Source of the DNA: Opitutaceae bacterium
GTDB taxonomy: Bacteria; Verrucomicrobiota; Verrucomicrobiia; Opitutales; Opitutaceae
Reading direction: 5' to 3'
NCBI GenBank assembly: GCA_003151515.1
Contig: PLXS01000041.1
Coordinates: 1 to 64,000 of the forward strand
DNA length: 64,000 nt
Below the pieces are notes generated by a model. That model saw only the letters and a list, made by a program, of their open reading frames with translations. It had not been told where the DNA came from and made no database searches. The position numbers and the translations under genes were made by a program. Below are positions 48,000 through 56,344 of the stretch, piece after piece (positions within the stretch are counted from its first letter, which is position 1; every line of letters starts with the position of its first letter).

Positions 48000-48557
48000 T
48001 CAGGCCCTTCCGAGGTAGTTTCCGTCGATCGTGCTGACGCGCACGATCTCGCCCTCCTTCACGAAGAGGGGCACCTGGATCATCAGGCCTGTCTCCAGCT
48101 TGGCGGGCTTCTGCACGTTGCTCGTGGTGTCGCCCTTGATGCCCTCGGCGGACTCGACCACCTTCAGGTTCACGGCCGAGGGGAGCTCCACGGTGAGCGG
48201 CTTGTCGTCCACGAAGAGCACGTCCACCTTGCCCCCGGCCGTCAGGAAGTTCCTCACGTCGCCCAGGGTCGTCCCGCTTATCTCGATCTGATCGAACGAG
48301 GAGGGGTCGATGAACGCGTACGTGTCGCGGTCGGCGTAGCTGAACTCAAGGGTGCGCCGGTCGGTCGGCAGGACCTCGATCGTGTCGCTCGAGGCGAAGC
48401 GCTGGTCGAGCGCCTTGCCGTAGCGCAGGTTTCGCATCTTCACCTGCACGAAGGCGCGCAGGTTTCCGGGCGTGCGGTGCTGCGTCTCCATGACGAGGTG
48501 CGGCTCACCGTTGTATTTGATTACCTGTCCCTTGCGGATGTCGTTGGCGGCGGGCAT
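48000..48557 (-). CDS. efp: Translation elongation factor P
   Basis: This 185-residue protein has the three-domain EF-P architecture: an N-terminal KOW-like domain, a middle OB domain and a C-terminal OB domain, with no extension. The loop that reaches the ribosomal P-site tRNA reads TPGNLRAF, so the tip residue (equivalent of E. coli Lys34) appears to be Asn32. EF-P relieves stalling at poly-proline. Pro-rich proteins such as the repeat tail at the left edge of the window would need it. The gene is divergent from lpxC-fabZ. Confidence 0.95.
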   Translation of the reverse strand: MPAANDIRKGQVIKYNGEPHLVMETQHRTPGNLRAFVQVKMRNLRYGKALDQRFASSDTIEVLPTDRRTLEFSYADRDTYAFIDPSSFDQIEISGTTLGDVRNFLTAGGKVDVLFVDDKPLTVELPSAVNLKVVESAEGIKGDTTSNVQKPAKLETGLMIQVPLFVKEGEIVRVSTIDGNYLGRA

Positions 48558-48706
48558 GGCGTCTAGGCGTGTCGGGCTGGGCGTTCTGTTGTTCTGGAAG
48601 GGTCAAGTCCTAAGGGGACGGCCTTGCCTGTCAAGGCCGGCACGGGGGACTCTAAGCGCTTGCGCTGGCCGCCACGAGCCGCCGACACTCTCCGCCTTAA
48701 CACCCC

Positions 48707-50041
48707 ATGAAACAACGGACCCTGTCGCGCCCGGTGAGCATCAAGGGAAACGCGCTTCACACGGGCGAGGCGGTGACCCTCGTCCTGAAGCCGGCGCCGG
48801 CCAACCACGGGGTCGTGTTCAAGCGCGTCGACCTGACGGGCGCGCCCGAGATCCTGCCGCGCGTGGACCACGTGACCGACCTGGTGCGGGCCACGACGAT
48901 CCAGTCGGGCCACGCCAAGATCCACACCGTCGAGCACGTGCTAAGCGCCCTGAGCGGGTGCGGCATCGACAACGTCCTTGTCGAGATGACGGCCTCCGAG
49001 CCGCCGATCCTGGACGGCTCCGCGCGCCCGTTCGTGAACCTGATCATCGAGGGCGAGCCGGTCGAGCAGGACAAGGAGCGGGAGTACTACGTGCTGGACG
49101 CGCCGGTGTCCGTGTCGCGCGGCAACTCGTCAATAATCGCGATCCCCCACGACGGGCTCAAGATCTCGTGCACGTCGGCCGACGACCGCGGCATCCACAC
49201 GCAGCACCTCTCGCTATCGATAGACCCCGAGACCTACGTCTCGCAGCTCGCGCCGGCGCGCACCTTCACGATCTACGAGGACATCGAGGAGCTCCTCAAG
49301 CTGGGCAAGATCCGCGGCGGCTCGCTCGACTGCGCGGTCGTCATCAAGGGCGACAAGATCATCTCGAAGGAGCCGCTGCGCTTCAAGGACGAGTTCGTGC
49401 GCCACAAGATCCTGGACATCATCGGGGACATCTCGCTCCTCGGCATGCCGCTCAAGGCCCACATCGTGGCGACGCGCCCCGGGCACGCGATCAACGCGGA
49501 GCTGACGAAGGCGCTCTTCGAGCGCCTGCAGGAGGGCAGGAGGGGCGGGGCGAGGAAGAAGGGGGCGGCCAAGCAGCCCCTGGGCGACGGCGTCGAGACC
49601 CTGGACATACGCAGCATCCTCGACATCCTGCCGCACCGCTACCCGTTCGTGATGATCGACCGCGTGGTCGAGATGAAGGGGGACGACGAGCTGGTCGCGA
49701 TCAAGAACGTCACCTTCAACGAGCCGTACTTCAACGGGCATTTCCCGGGCAACCCCGTGATGCCGGGGGTCCTGCAGCTCGAGGCGATGGCCCAGGCGGC
49801 CGGGATCCTGATCATCAAGCGCAACAAGTGGGTGCCCCTGCCGGCGTTCTTCATGAGCGCCGACAAGGTCAAGTTCCGCCGGCCCGTGCGCCCGGGCGAC
49901 CAGGTGAGGATCCACGCCAAGCTCACCAAGGTGCGCGGGGGCAAGATCGCGGCCGCGGAGGTGACCTGCTCGGTCGACGGACAGGTGGCGTCGAGCGCCG
50001 AGCTCGTGATCGCCGTCCTCGAGGACGGCGACGGCGCTTAA
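48707..50041 (+). CDS. lpxC-fabZ: Bifunctional UDP-3-O-acyl-GlcNAc deacetylase / 3-hydroxyacyl-ACP dehydratase
   Basis: This 444-residue fusion has LpxC at residues 1-276. Zinc ligands are His77 in HTVEHV, then His233 and Asp237 in HKILDIIGD, with catalytic His260 in [11 protein letters not shown] basic linker (about 277-298) leads to Fab[14 protein letters not shown], active-site His345 in [10 protein letters not shown], and Glu359 in LQLEAMAQ. The first activity commits to lipid A synthesis; the second feeds fatty acids. The fusion is known in Bacteroidota, Chlorobi and some PVC bacteria. It ends 4 bases inside the convergent hisI. Confidence 0.97.
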   Translation: MKQRTLSRPVSIKGNALHTGEAVTLVLKPAPANHGVVFKRVDLTGAPEILPRVDHVTDLVRATTIQSGHAKIHTVEHVLSALSGCGIDNVLVEMTASEPPILDGSARPFVNLIIEGEPVEQDKEREYYVLDAPVSVSRGNSSIIAIPHDGLKISCTSADDRGIHTQHLSLSIDPETYVSQLAPARTFTIYEDIEELLKLGKIRGGSLDCAVVIKGDKIISKEPLRFKDEFVRHKILDIIGDISLLGMPLKAHIVATRPGHAINAELTKALFERLQEGRRGGARKKGAAKQPLGDGVETLDIRSILDILPHRYPFVMIDRVVEMKGDDELVAIKNVTFNEPYFNGHFPGNPVMPGVLQLEAMAQAAGILIIKRNKWVPLPAFFMSADKVKFRRPVRPGDQVRIHAKLTKVRGGKIAAAEVTCSVDGQVASSAELVIAVLEDGDGA

Positions 50042-50523
50042 GGGGCCTGCTTCTTCGCGTAGACCGTCGCCGGGTCGAACGCCCGCGCGGCCGCGAACTC
50101 GAGGGCCAGCGAGGACGCGACGTCGGGGTTCGCCCCCTTGGCCAGCCTGCGGTAGAAGCACGAGCGGTACCCGTTGTGGCAGGCCCCGGGGCCCGCGTTC
50201 TCGACGCGAAGGAGCAGGACGTCCTGGTCGCAGTCGACGTAGAGGTCCACGACCTTGAGGGTGTGGCCCGACTCCTCGCCCTTCACCCAGAGCCTGCTCC
50301 GCGAGCGGCTCCAGTAGGCGGCCTTGCCCGTGCGGATCGTGTGCGCGAGAGAGGCCGCGTTCATGAACGCGAACATGAGCACCTCCCCGGAGGCGTGATC
50401 CACCGTGATGCAGGGGATCAGCCCGTCCTCGCCGAACTTCGGCTGCAGGAGCGTGCCGAGCTCGACCTCCTGGGCGGTCGTGCGCGCGGGAAACGTGGGT
50501 GCATTTGCCATGGAGGGACTCAT
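50038..50523 (-). CDS. hisI: Phosphoribosyl-AMP cyclohydrolase
   Basis: This 161-residue protein starts at ATG 50523, in an ATGA overlap with the DUF971 gene. The zinc and magnesium binding motif DCDQD is followed by [12 protein letters not shown], the key signature. A typical [22 protein letters not shown] stretch precedes it in parts. No HisE domain is fused. The enzyme opens the purine ring of phosphoribosyl-AMP in histidine biosynthesis. Other his genes are not in this window. Confidence 0.94.
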   Translation of the reverse strand: MSPSMANAPTFPARTTAQEVELGTLLQPKFGEDGLIPCITVDHASGEVLMFAFMNAASLAHTIRTGKAAYWSRSRSRLWVKGEESGHTLKVVDLYVDCDQDVLLLRVENAGPGACHNGYRSCFYRRLAKGANPDVASSLALEFAAARAFDPATVYAKKQAP

Positions 50524-50828
50524 TGGGTGCTCGGTGCCTCTCCCAGTTTTCGGAGATAGTCGTAGGTGTAAAGCCCGGTCCCGTGCCCGTCGCTGAACTC
50601 AAAGCGGATGGCGTAGTTGCCGATGCGCTCCCAGCCGGTGACGCGCACGCCGCTGTGGCTTTTCCTGGCGCCGCCGTACTGGTTGCCGAAGACGTCCCTC
50701 TCGCCGGCCGTCTCGGCGCTTGGCGACATCTGGCGCAGCACCTCCTGGCGGATGTAGGACTCTGCGCCGTCCGGCCAAGCTATGGCCACCTCGTCCCCTA
50801 TCAGCTGGATGTTTGAGGGCGCCTGCAT
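50520..50828 (-). CDS. DUF971 (gamma-butyrobetaine hydroxylase N-terminal-like) protein
   Basis: This 102-residue protein has the DUF971 pattern: IQLIGDEVAIAWPDG, an ESYIRQEVLRQMSPSA region, and IGNYAIRFEFSDGHGTGLYTYDYLRKL near the end in parts. The usual Cys pair after the Leu-Arg motif is missing. In other bacteria DUF971 proteins are linked to iron-sulfur assembly (ApbC/Mrp). It is translationally coupled to hisI. The function here is not known. Confidence 0.85.
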   Translation of the reverse strand: MQAPSNIQLIGDEVAIAWPDGAESYIRQEVLRQMSPSAETAGERDVFGNQYGGARKSHSGVRVTGWERIGNYAIRFEFSDGHGTGLYTYDYLRKLGEAPSTQ

Positions 50829-50876
50829 TGCGGCTCTTGCCTTGGGTCGGTCCCTGGGGGGGTCGCGGCGTGGCCC

Positions 50877-52013
50877 CTAGGGGCGCAGGCCCAGAGCGCG
50901 CAGGCAGCCCGGGTCGGCGCTGCGCCGCCCGTCCTTGTCGGTCACGGCGACCGCGAATCCCCCGGCGTAGTCCCACATGCACCAGCCCACGCCGGCCTCC
51001 TCGCACAGCTGGCGCACGTCGCTGATCCAGCGGTAGCGGCTGTCGGGCGCCGACACGCGCGTGTACACCCCGAACTCGTTGCACGTCAGGGGGACCTTGT
51101 TGGCGCGGCCCCACTCGACGGCCTTCGCCAAACGCGCCGCGATCCAGGCCCTGTTGGCGTGGTAGTCCTCGAGCACCTTGCGCGCCGCCGGGTCGGTGAT
51201 GGCCGCGAGCTGCGCCGCCTTGCCCGCCTCGTCGACCGGGTAGGCGACCGCCGAAAGGAGCCTCTCGCCCCCCGTGGTCCAGGAGGCTCCCTGGTGGGTC
51301 TCGGCCATGGGTTCGTAGAAGTGGAAGTTGTAGACCACGTTCGGGTCGGCCAGGGGGCTAAGCGCGGCCAACGCGTCGACGCCGCTCCAGCGGTTTGGCG
51401 TGACGATGATGGTGTGCCTCGGGGCCCCGGCGCGCATCGCGGCAAAGAGCGCGTTCTGCACCCAGGTCCAGCGCTCCAGGGACATCCCGCCCGCCGGCTC
51501 GTTCATGGTCTCCAGAAACACCCGCTCGGGGTCGCGCGCCGCCAGGCGCGTGGCCATGGCCCCCCAGAGCGCCGCCGCCTTGAGGGCCAGCCCGTCGTCG
51601 GTGCTCAGCCGCCGCTTCGTGTCCTCGCGCGCGTGCCAGTCGACGATGACCGAGAGCCCGGCCGCCAGGATGTGGTCGATGGCTGCGTCGAAGTCGGGCA
51701 GGAACTCGCCCCTGGGGACGCCGGGGTTCTGCTCGTCCATGAACATCTCGAACTCCACGGGGAAGCGCACGTGGGTGAAGCCGCTATCGGCTATGAGGGC
51801 GAAGTCGGCCGGCTTGTCGTAGGAGGCGAACCGGGCGTGGGAGTACGCCCCGCCGCTAGCCGGTATCTGCGAGAACCAGTGCGATAGGTTGACGCCCTTG
51901 GACAGCCGCTCAAGGCGGGAGGCCGGCACGTCGCTGGCCGCCGCGGAACCCGCGGCGAGGATGGCGCCCAGCAAGAGCGCGGTGCGGTTGCGGGGCGGGC
52001 GCGTAAGAATCAT
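50877..52013 (-). CDS. Secreted glycoside hydrolase family 5
   Basis: From ATG 52013 this 378-residue protein has a signal peptide (about residues 1-26). The barrel shows GVNLSHWF, HVRFPVEFEMF, VIVDWHA, the acid/base Glu172 in TMNEPAG, NFHFYEPMAETHQG, and nucleophile Glu313 in CNEFGVY. These are clear GH5 marks. It is related in pattern to the other GH5 at 21257, with a shared FTHQGASWT/THQGASWT region, which suggests paralogues acting on similar glucans. Confidence 0.92.
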   Translation of the reverse strand: MILTRPPRNRTALLLGAILAAGSAAASDVPASRLERLSKGVNLSHWFSQIPASGGAYSHARFASYDKPADFALIADSGFTHVRFPVEFEMFMDEQNPGVPRGEFLPDFDAAIDHILAAGLSVIVDWHAREDTKRRLSTDDGLALKAAALWGAMATRLAARDPERVFLETMNEPAGGMSLERWTWVQNALFAAMRAGAPRHTIIVTPNRWSGVDALAALSPLADPNVVYNFHFYEPMAETHQGASWTTGGERLLSAVAYPVDEAGKAAQLAAITDPAARKVLEDYHANRAWIAARLAKAVEWGRANKVPLTCNEFGVYTRVSAPDSRYRWISDVRQLCEEAGVGWCMWDYAGGFAVAVTDKDGRRSADPGCLRALGLRP

Positions 52014-52101
52014 GGAAAGGCCAATCTGGACCGCCCGCGCAAAAATTCCAGCCTGTTTGCAATTGCCCGCGCAGGGCCGTCCTGCTAGGCACAACCCTCC
52101 C

Positions 52102-52833
52102 ATGGGACGTCAATGGCTCCACGCTAAGCGCGCGATCGTAAACCTGAAGAAGGGCCAGGTCGTCGGGAAGATGGTCAGGGAGATCTCGATAGCAGCCAAG
52201 CTGGGCGGGCCGGATCCCGCGGGCAACGCCAGGCTCTTCGCCGCCCTCGAGAAGGCCCGCAAGGCGAGCGTGACGCGCGACGCCATCGAGCGCGCGATCA
52301 AGAAGGGCGCCGGCATCGGGGACGAGAAGCAGGTGCTCGAGCACGTCGTGTTCGAGGGCTACGCGCCCCACAAGGTGCCGGTGATAGTCGAGATGTACAC
52401 GGACAACCACCAGAGGACCGCCTCGGAGATGCGCCAGCTCTTCAAGAGGGGGTCCCTGGGCACCAGCGGCAGCAACAAGTTCCTGTTCGACCACGTGGGG
52501 ATCGTCGAGGCCCACCACCCGGATGCGGCGGCCGACCCCGAGGCGGCGGCCATCGAGGCGGGCGCCAACGACTTCGAGGCGCTCACGCACCTGCAAAACG
52601 ACGACATTCCCGAGGGCCGAGCGGGCGCCCGGTTCATGACCGACCGGGCGGCCGTCCACGCCGTGAGCACCTGGCTCTCCGCCCACGGCTGGTCGGTCGT
52701 CACCAGCGAGCTCGGCTACATCGCCAAGAGCTTCCCCGAGCTGGACGAAGCGGCGAGGTCCGAGGTGGGGGAGTTTCTCCAGGAGCTCGAGGACCACGAC
52801 GACGTCCTGCGGGTCTGGGCGGCGGTCAAATGA
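52102..52833 (+). CDS. YebC/PmpR-family protein (TACO1-like)
   Basis: From ATG 52102 (MGRQWLHAKR) the protein is 243 residues. The block IVNLKKGQVVGKMVREI, GGPDPAGNARLFAALEKAR and DAIERAIKKGAG form the conserved YebC N-terminal domain. The acidic C-terminal parts follow. YebC proteins act as DNA-binding regulators (PmpR) or as translation factors that relieve ribosome stalling at proline-rich stretches. The window also has EF-P and a Pro-rich repeat gene, which is suggestive. Confidence 0.93.
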   Translation: MGRQWLHAKRAIVNLKKGQVVGKMVREISIAAKLGGPDPAGNARLFAALEKARKASVTRDAIERAIKKGAGIGDEKQVLEHVVFEGYAPHKVPVIVEMYTDNHQRTASEMRQLFKRGSLGTSGSNKFLFDHVGIVEAHHPDAAADPEAAAIEAGANDFEALTHLQNDDIPEGRAGARFMTDRAAVHAVSTWLSAHGWSVVTSELGYIAKSFPELDEAARSEVGEFLQELEDHDDVLRVWAAVK

Positions 52834-52860
52834 CCCGGGACGCCTCCCAACCGCCAACGG

Positions 52861-52890
52861 TTGACACCGTGGCCCGATTTCCCGAAATGG
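52861..52890 (+). promoter_or_regulatory. Possible -35 promoter box before the response regulator
   Basis: A perfect TTGACA at 52861-52866 lies 44 bases before the GTG start. The match at the -10 position is poor. A 5-base hairpin (AACCG/CGGTT) partly precedes it, after the yebC stop. Confidence 0.3.
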
Positions 52891-52909
52891 AAGCGGTCCA
52901 CCACCAGCC

Positions 52910-53665
52910 GTGAACATCCTTATTGTCGAGGACGAGGCCACTTCGCGCGAGATCCTGCTCAACATCCTCAAATCCGAGGGGGATCACCGCATTCTGACGG
53001 CCTCGGACGGCGACACGGCGCTCAAGCTGATGGAGGACCCGCGCCACCCCTTCGACGTGGTGTTCCTTGACCTGCAGCTGCCGGCGATCTCGGGGCTCGA
53101 CCTGCTCGAGCGCGTCAGGGCGACGACGGCCTGCCGGTACGTCCGGGTGATCATCTGCACGACATCGACCGACAGCGCGACGGTCGTGCGGGCGGCGCGA
53201 CTCGGGGTGCGCCACTACATGGTCAAACCCCCCGACAGGATCCGCGTGTTCGAGCAGCTCAACATCATCAAGGCCGAGATCGCGGGCCTGCAGAAGATCG
53301 AGAAGCCCGAGGAGACCGCGAGCCGCCTCGGGATCGACATACCCACCTACAAGTCGAGGGTCGGCAACACCCTGGAGAGCATGGAGCGCTGGCTGACCGA
53401 CGCCAAGGCGGCCGCCAAGTCGGACGACCGCCAGCATATGGTGGTCGACTCGGGCCGCCTGAAGGCCGAGGCGCTTGACCTGGGCCTTCGCGAGGTCGGC
53501 CGGCGCTTCTCGACCCTGGAGACGCGCCTTTCCATCGACCCCCAGGGCGACATGCCCGAGTCCAGGGCCATCGAGATAGCCTTCATCATGAGCCACCTGC
53601 ACGGGGAGCTCAACCGGGTGCGCTCGGTGCTGAAGATCATCGTCCCGGACAAGATAGGGACCTGA
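52910..53665 (+). CDS. Receiver-domain response regulator with unassigned helical output
   Basis: This 251-residue protein starts at GTG 52910. The receiver (residues 1-125) has Glu8-Asp9, phosphorylated Asp54 in FLDLQLPAISG, Thr in ICTTST and Lys in YMVKPP. The remaining 125 residues look helical (with IDIPTYKSRVGNTLESMERW and MSHLHGELNRVRSVLK segments in parts) and match no output domain I know. Phosphorylation may control protein-protein contacts rather than DNA. The partner kinase is not adjacent. Confidence 0.85.
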   Translation: MNILIVEDEATSREILLNILKSEGDHRILTASDGDTALKLMEDPRHPFDVVFLDLQLPAISGLDLLERVRATTACRYVRVIICTTSTDSATVVRAARLGVRHYMVKPPDRIRVFEQLNIIKAEIAGLQKIEKPEETASRLGIDIPTYKSRVGNTLESMERWLTDAKAAAKSDDRQHMVVDSGRLKAEALDLGLREVGRRFSTLETRLSIDPQGDMPESRAIEIAFIMSHLHGELNRVRSVLKIIVPDKIGT

Positions 53666-53668
53666 GGG

Positions 53669-54022
53669 CTACGGGCGCCGATGCTCGAGGTCGGGCAGGC
53701 CACCGCTGGTGCCCGACCAGATTGCGAAGAGTATGTAGAATGCCGTCCCGACGTCGAGGTGGACGATGCCGAGAGAGACCTCGCGCACGCCCACGCCGAG
53801 CGTCCGCATCCGGGATTCGGAGGCGGCGGCGGCGTGCGCCCTCTGGATGTCCTCGCCGAGCTTTGCCAATCTCGCCGTATCGCGGACCGTGTACGGCTCC
53901 ATGAGAACGACCTGCGCCCCGTTCGGCCGGCCAGCGACGGTCCCCTCGGGCCGGGCTGCCTGCGAGAGCACCGCGGGCCGCGCCTCGGCGGCCACGAGGA
54001 GCGCGGCGGCGCCCACGGCCAA
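53669..54022 (-). CDS. Small exported or membrane protein of unknown function
   Basis: The open frame begins with TTG 54022, 24 bases after the ROK kinase stop, and codes 117 residues. It has a hydrophobic Ala/Leu/Val-rich N-terminus, a central charged helix (about 45-75) and a C-terminal hydrophobic segment near 87-105. The rare start and short length make the call modest. It could be a small envelope protein co-transcribed with the kinase. Confidence 0.5.
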   Translation of the reverse strand: MAVGAAALLVAAEARPAVLSQAARPEGTVAGRPNGAQVVLMEPYTVRDTARLAKLGEDIQRAHAAAASESRMRTLGVGVREVSLGIVHLDVGTAFYILFAIWSGTSGGLPDLEHRRP

Positions 54023-54046
54023 CGCCGCGGCGGCGCGGCCCCTGCG

Positions 54047-55090
54047 TCAAGCCGGGGCCTTCGAGGTGTAGAGGGCGACAAGCGCCGCTCCGATCGACTG
54101 CGAGAGCTCCCCGAGCTCGGACGCCGCGAACTTGATGGTGGCGCGCTGCGCCGGCCAGAGGAACGGCAGAGCGGCCTCGCGCAGCACCCTGATGTAGCGC
54201 TCGCGGAACTGCGGCGTCGTGGATTCGTGGTCCATGAGCCCGCCTCCTATCACGACGAAGCCGGGGTCGAGCGCGAGGCACAGCGAGGCGGCATGGTAGC
54301 CCAGGGCGCGCGCCTGGAAGTCGAAGATCTCGGTCGCCAGCGGGTCGTTCTTCTGGGCGAGGCCGCGCAGCACCATCGCCTTCTCCTTCGGGGAGAGCGG
54401 CGAGCGGGCGAGCTCGTGCTCGCGGTGACGCTTGAGCATCTCCTCGAGCAGGTGGGGGAGCCCGGAGAGGGTCGTGTAGGCCTCGACGCACCCCCAGGTG
54501 CGCCCGCAGCCGCACGGCAGGACCCTCATCCCGAGCAGTTGCAGGGCCGCCGGCATGTGCGCCGCCTCCATCCCCGCGAGCGTCTCGCCGTCCAGGGGCA
54601 GGCCGTTGGGGTCGATGTAGGCGCAGCCGAGCCCGGAGCCGGGAGCCAGCAGGATGACGGACGCCTTCTTGCCGGCGCGCACGAGCTTCGCCTCCGCGAC
54701 GCCGCCGAACTTCCCGTCGTTGCCCACGCAGAGCGGGATGGCCCTCCCGGCGGCCTGGGCGAGCGCCCGGCTGTATTCGGCGTGGAAGTTCCATCCGTCG
54801 AAGCTCGCGGGCAGGTTGGCCGCGCGCCCGAGGACGCCGTAGCGCTGGTACGGCCCGGGGATCGCGAGGCCGACCCCGCGGACCTGGTCCCACGTGAGCT
54901 TGTTCTCGGCAAGGAACCCCTCGGCTCCTTGGATCCATCCCTCGATGACGGCGGCCGTTCCCAGCTGGCTGTTGGTCGAGCTCTGCCGCAGCTTCATCGA
55001 GACCATGGAGCCGTCGGCCCACACCCCTCCCGTCTTCGATGTCGTCGCGCCGCTGTCGGTTCCGATGAATACCTCCTTGTTTGTGCTCAT
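54047..55090 (-). CDS. ROK-family sugar kinase
   Basis: This 347-residue protein begins with FIGTDSGATTSK, the ATP-binding phosphate-1 motif. It has GLAIPGPY, the VGNDGKFGG sugar-binding Asp region, APGSGLGCAYI and the Cys-rich zinc loop LPCGCGRTWGCVEAY, typical of ROK kinases. GGGLMD completes the second ATP motif. It likely phosphorylates glucose or another hexose from glycosidase products. No N-terminal helix-turn-helix is present, so it is a kinase and not a NagC-type regulator. Confidence 0.93.
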   Translation of the reverse strand: MSTNKEVFIGTDSGATTSKTGGVWADGSMVSMKLRQSSTNSQLGTAAVIEGWIQGAEGFLAENKLTWDQVRGVGLAIPGPYQRYGVLGRAANLPASFDGWNFHAEYSRALAQAAGRAIPLCVGNDGKFGGVAEAKLVRAGKKASVILLAPGSGLGCAYIDPNGLPLDGETLAGMEAAHMPAALQLLGMRVLPCGCGRTWGCVEAYTTLSGLPHLLEEMLKRHREHELARSPLSPKEKAMVLRGLAQKNDPLATEIFDFQARALGYHAASLCLALDPGFVVIGGGLMDHESTTPQFRERYIRVLREAALPFLWPAQRATIKFAASELGELSQSIGAALVALYTSKAPA

Positions 55091-55312
55091 CTTCTGGGGT
55101 GGGGAAAATCACAACAAGCCGCGCAACAACTGCAAGACCGCAGGATGGGCCTTGCGGAGTTTCCGCGGGCCGGGCCCCGCATCGGCGCCTTCGCCTCGAC
55201 AAGCCTCGTTGGGGCGGGCTATACCGCCGGACCGCACCGCACCGAACATGAGACCCGCGACCTCCGAGCCAGCACAGCCGCTCTCCCCGGCGCGGCGCCC
55301 CCTCCCCGGGCG

Positions 55313-56344
55313 ATGAAGATAGTCTACGGCGTCGCCGGCGAGGGCCTGGGTCACGTTTTTGAGGCCATTGAGATGGTCGCGCGCCTGCGCCGCGAGGGCC
55401 ACTCGGTCAAGGTGCTCACGTTCGGGGAGCGCGCCCTGGGGGTCATGAGGGACCTGGACCCCACGCGCATCGAGGGCATCCAGCTGTACTTCGGGCGCGG
55501 CGGCCTCTCGCTGCCGGCGACCGTCCGAAGGAACCTGCGCTGCATCCCCTTCTACATGCGCAACTGGCGGCGGCTGCGCCGGGAGCTCGAGGGCTTCGCG
55601 CCGGACGCCTTCATCACCGCCTACGAGCCCTTCACGACGTTCGCCTCGCACCGGCTGCACCGCCCGCTGATCAGCATGGACAACCAGAACGAGCTCCTCT
55701 ACATGCGCGCGCCGCGCGGCCCGGGCTCGTTCGACTTCCGCCTGGCGAGGCTCGCCACGCGCGTCTGCACGCACGGCGCCGCCCACTACATCGTCAAGTC
55801 GTTCGACCGCACGCCCCGGGGCGGCGCCAACGTGCACTTCGTCTACCCGGTCGTGCAGGGCGTGATCCGGGAGCTCAGGCCCTCGGACGAGGGCCACATC
55901 CTCGTGTACCTGACCAAGCCCAATCCCGGGCTCGTGCGGGTGCTCAACTCCATGGACGGGCGCTTCATCGTCTACTGCAACAACAGGGTGGGCGAGGAGG
56001 GCAACGTGACCTACCGGGCGCAGGGGCCGCAGTTCCCAAAGGACCTGGGCTCCTGCCGCGCGATAATCGCGACGGCGGGCTTCTCGCTCATCGCGGACTC
56101 GGTCTACCTGAGAAAGCCGTACTTCGCCGTGCCCTTGAGGAGGCAGTTCGAGCAAACCCACAACGCCCAGTTCCTGCTCGAGTCGGGGCTGGGCGAGGCC
56201 TGCGAGAACCCGGGCAGGGCCGAGCTCGAGGGGTTCCTCGGGCGCCTGGACGTCTACCGGGAGCGCCTCGCCCGCTACCGGATCGACCCGGCGGAGCAGG
56301 AGGAGAAGATGCTTGAGCTCCTCAGGATTGTGCGGGCGGCGTGA
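55313..56344 (+). CDS. MurG/GT28-like glycosyltransferase of unknown acceptor
   Basis: From ATG 55313 this 343-residue protein starts with KIVYGVAGEGLGHVFEA, a Gly-rich GT-B N-domain like MurG, and has a C-domain with IIATAGFSLIADSVYLRKPYFAVPL in parts, the usual donor-binding region. These are features of the GT28-like/MJ1255 family. The donor and acceptor are not evident. It is convergent with the GH116 gene, with a 23-base overlap, and divergent from the ROK kinase. Confidence 0.82.
   Translation: MKIVYGVAGEGLGHVFEAIEMVARLRREGHSVKVLTFGERALGVMRDLDPTRIEGIQLYFGRGGLSLPATVRRNLRCIPFYMRNWRRLRRELEGFAPDAFITAYEPFTTFASHRLHRPLISMDNQNELLYMRAPRGPGSFDFRLARLATRVCTHGAAHYIVKSFDRTPRGGANVHFVYPVVQGVIRELRPSDEGHILVYLTKPNPGLVRVLNSMDGRFIVYCNNRVGEEGNVTYRAQGPQFPKDLGSCRAIIATAGFSLIADSVYLRKPYFAVPLRRQFEQTHNAQFLLESGLGEACENPGRAELEGFLGRLDVYRERLARYRIDPAEQEEKMLELLRIVRAA

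Noticed and set aside
53681-55312. Long in-frame extension upstream of the GT28-like start
   Set aside because: It is antisense to the ROK kinase and small membrane protein genes, with a composition typical of a shadow.
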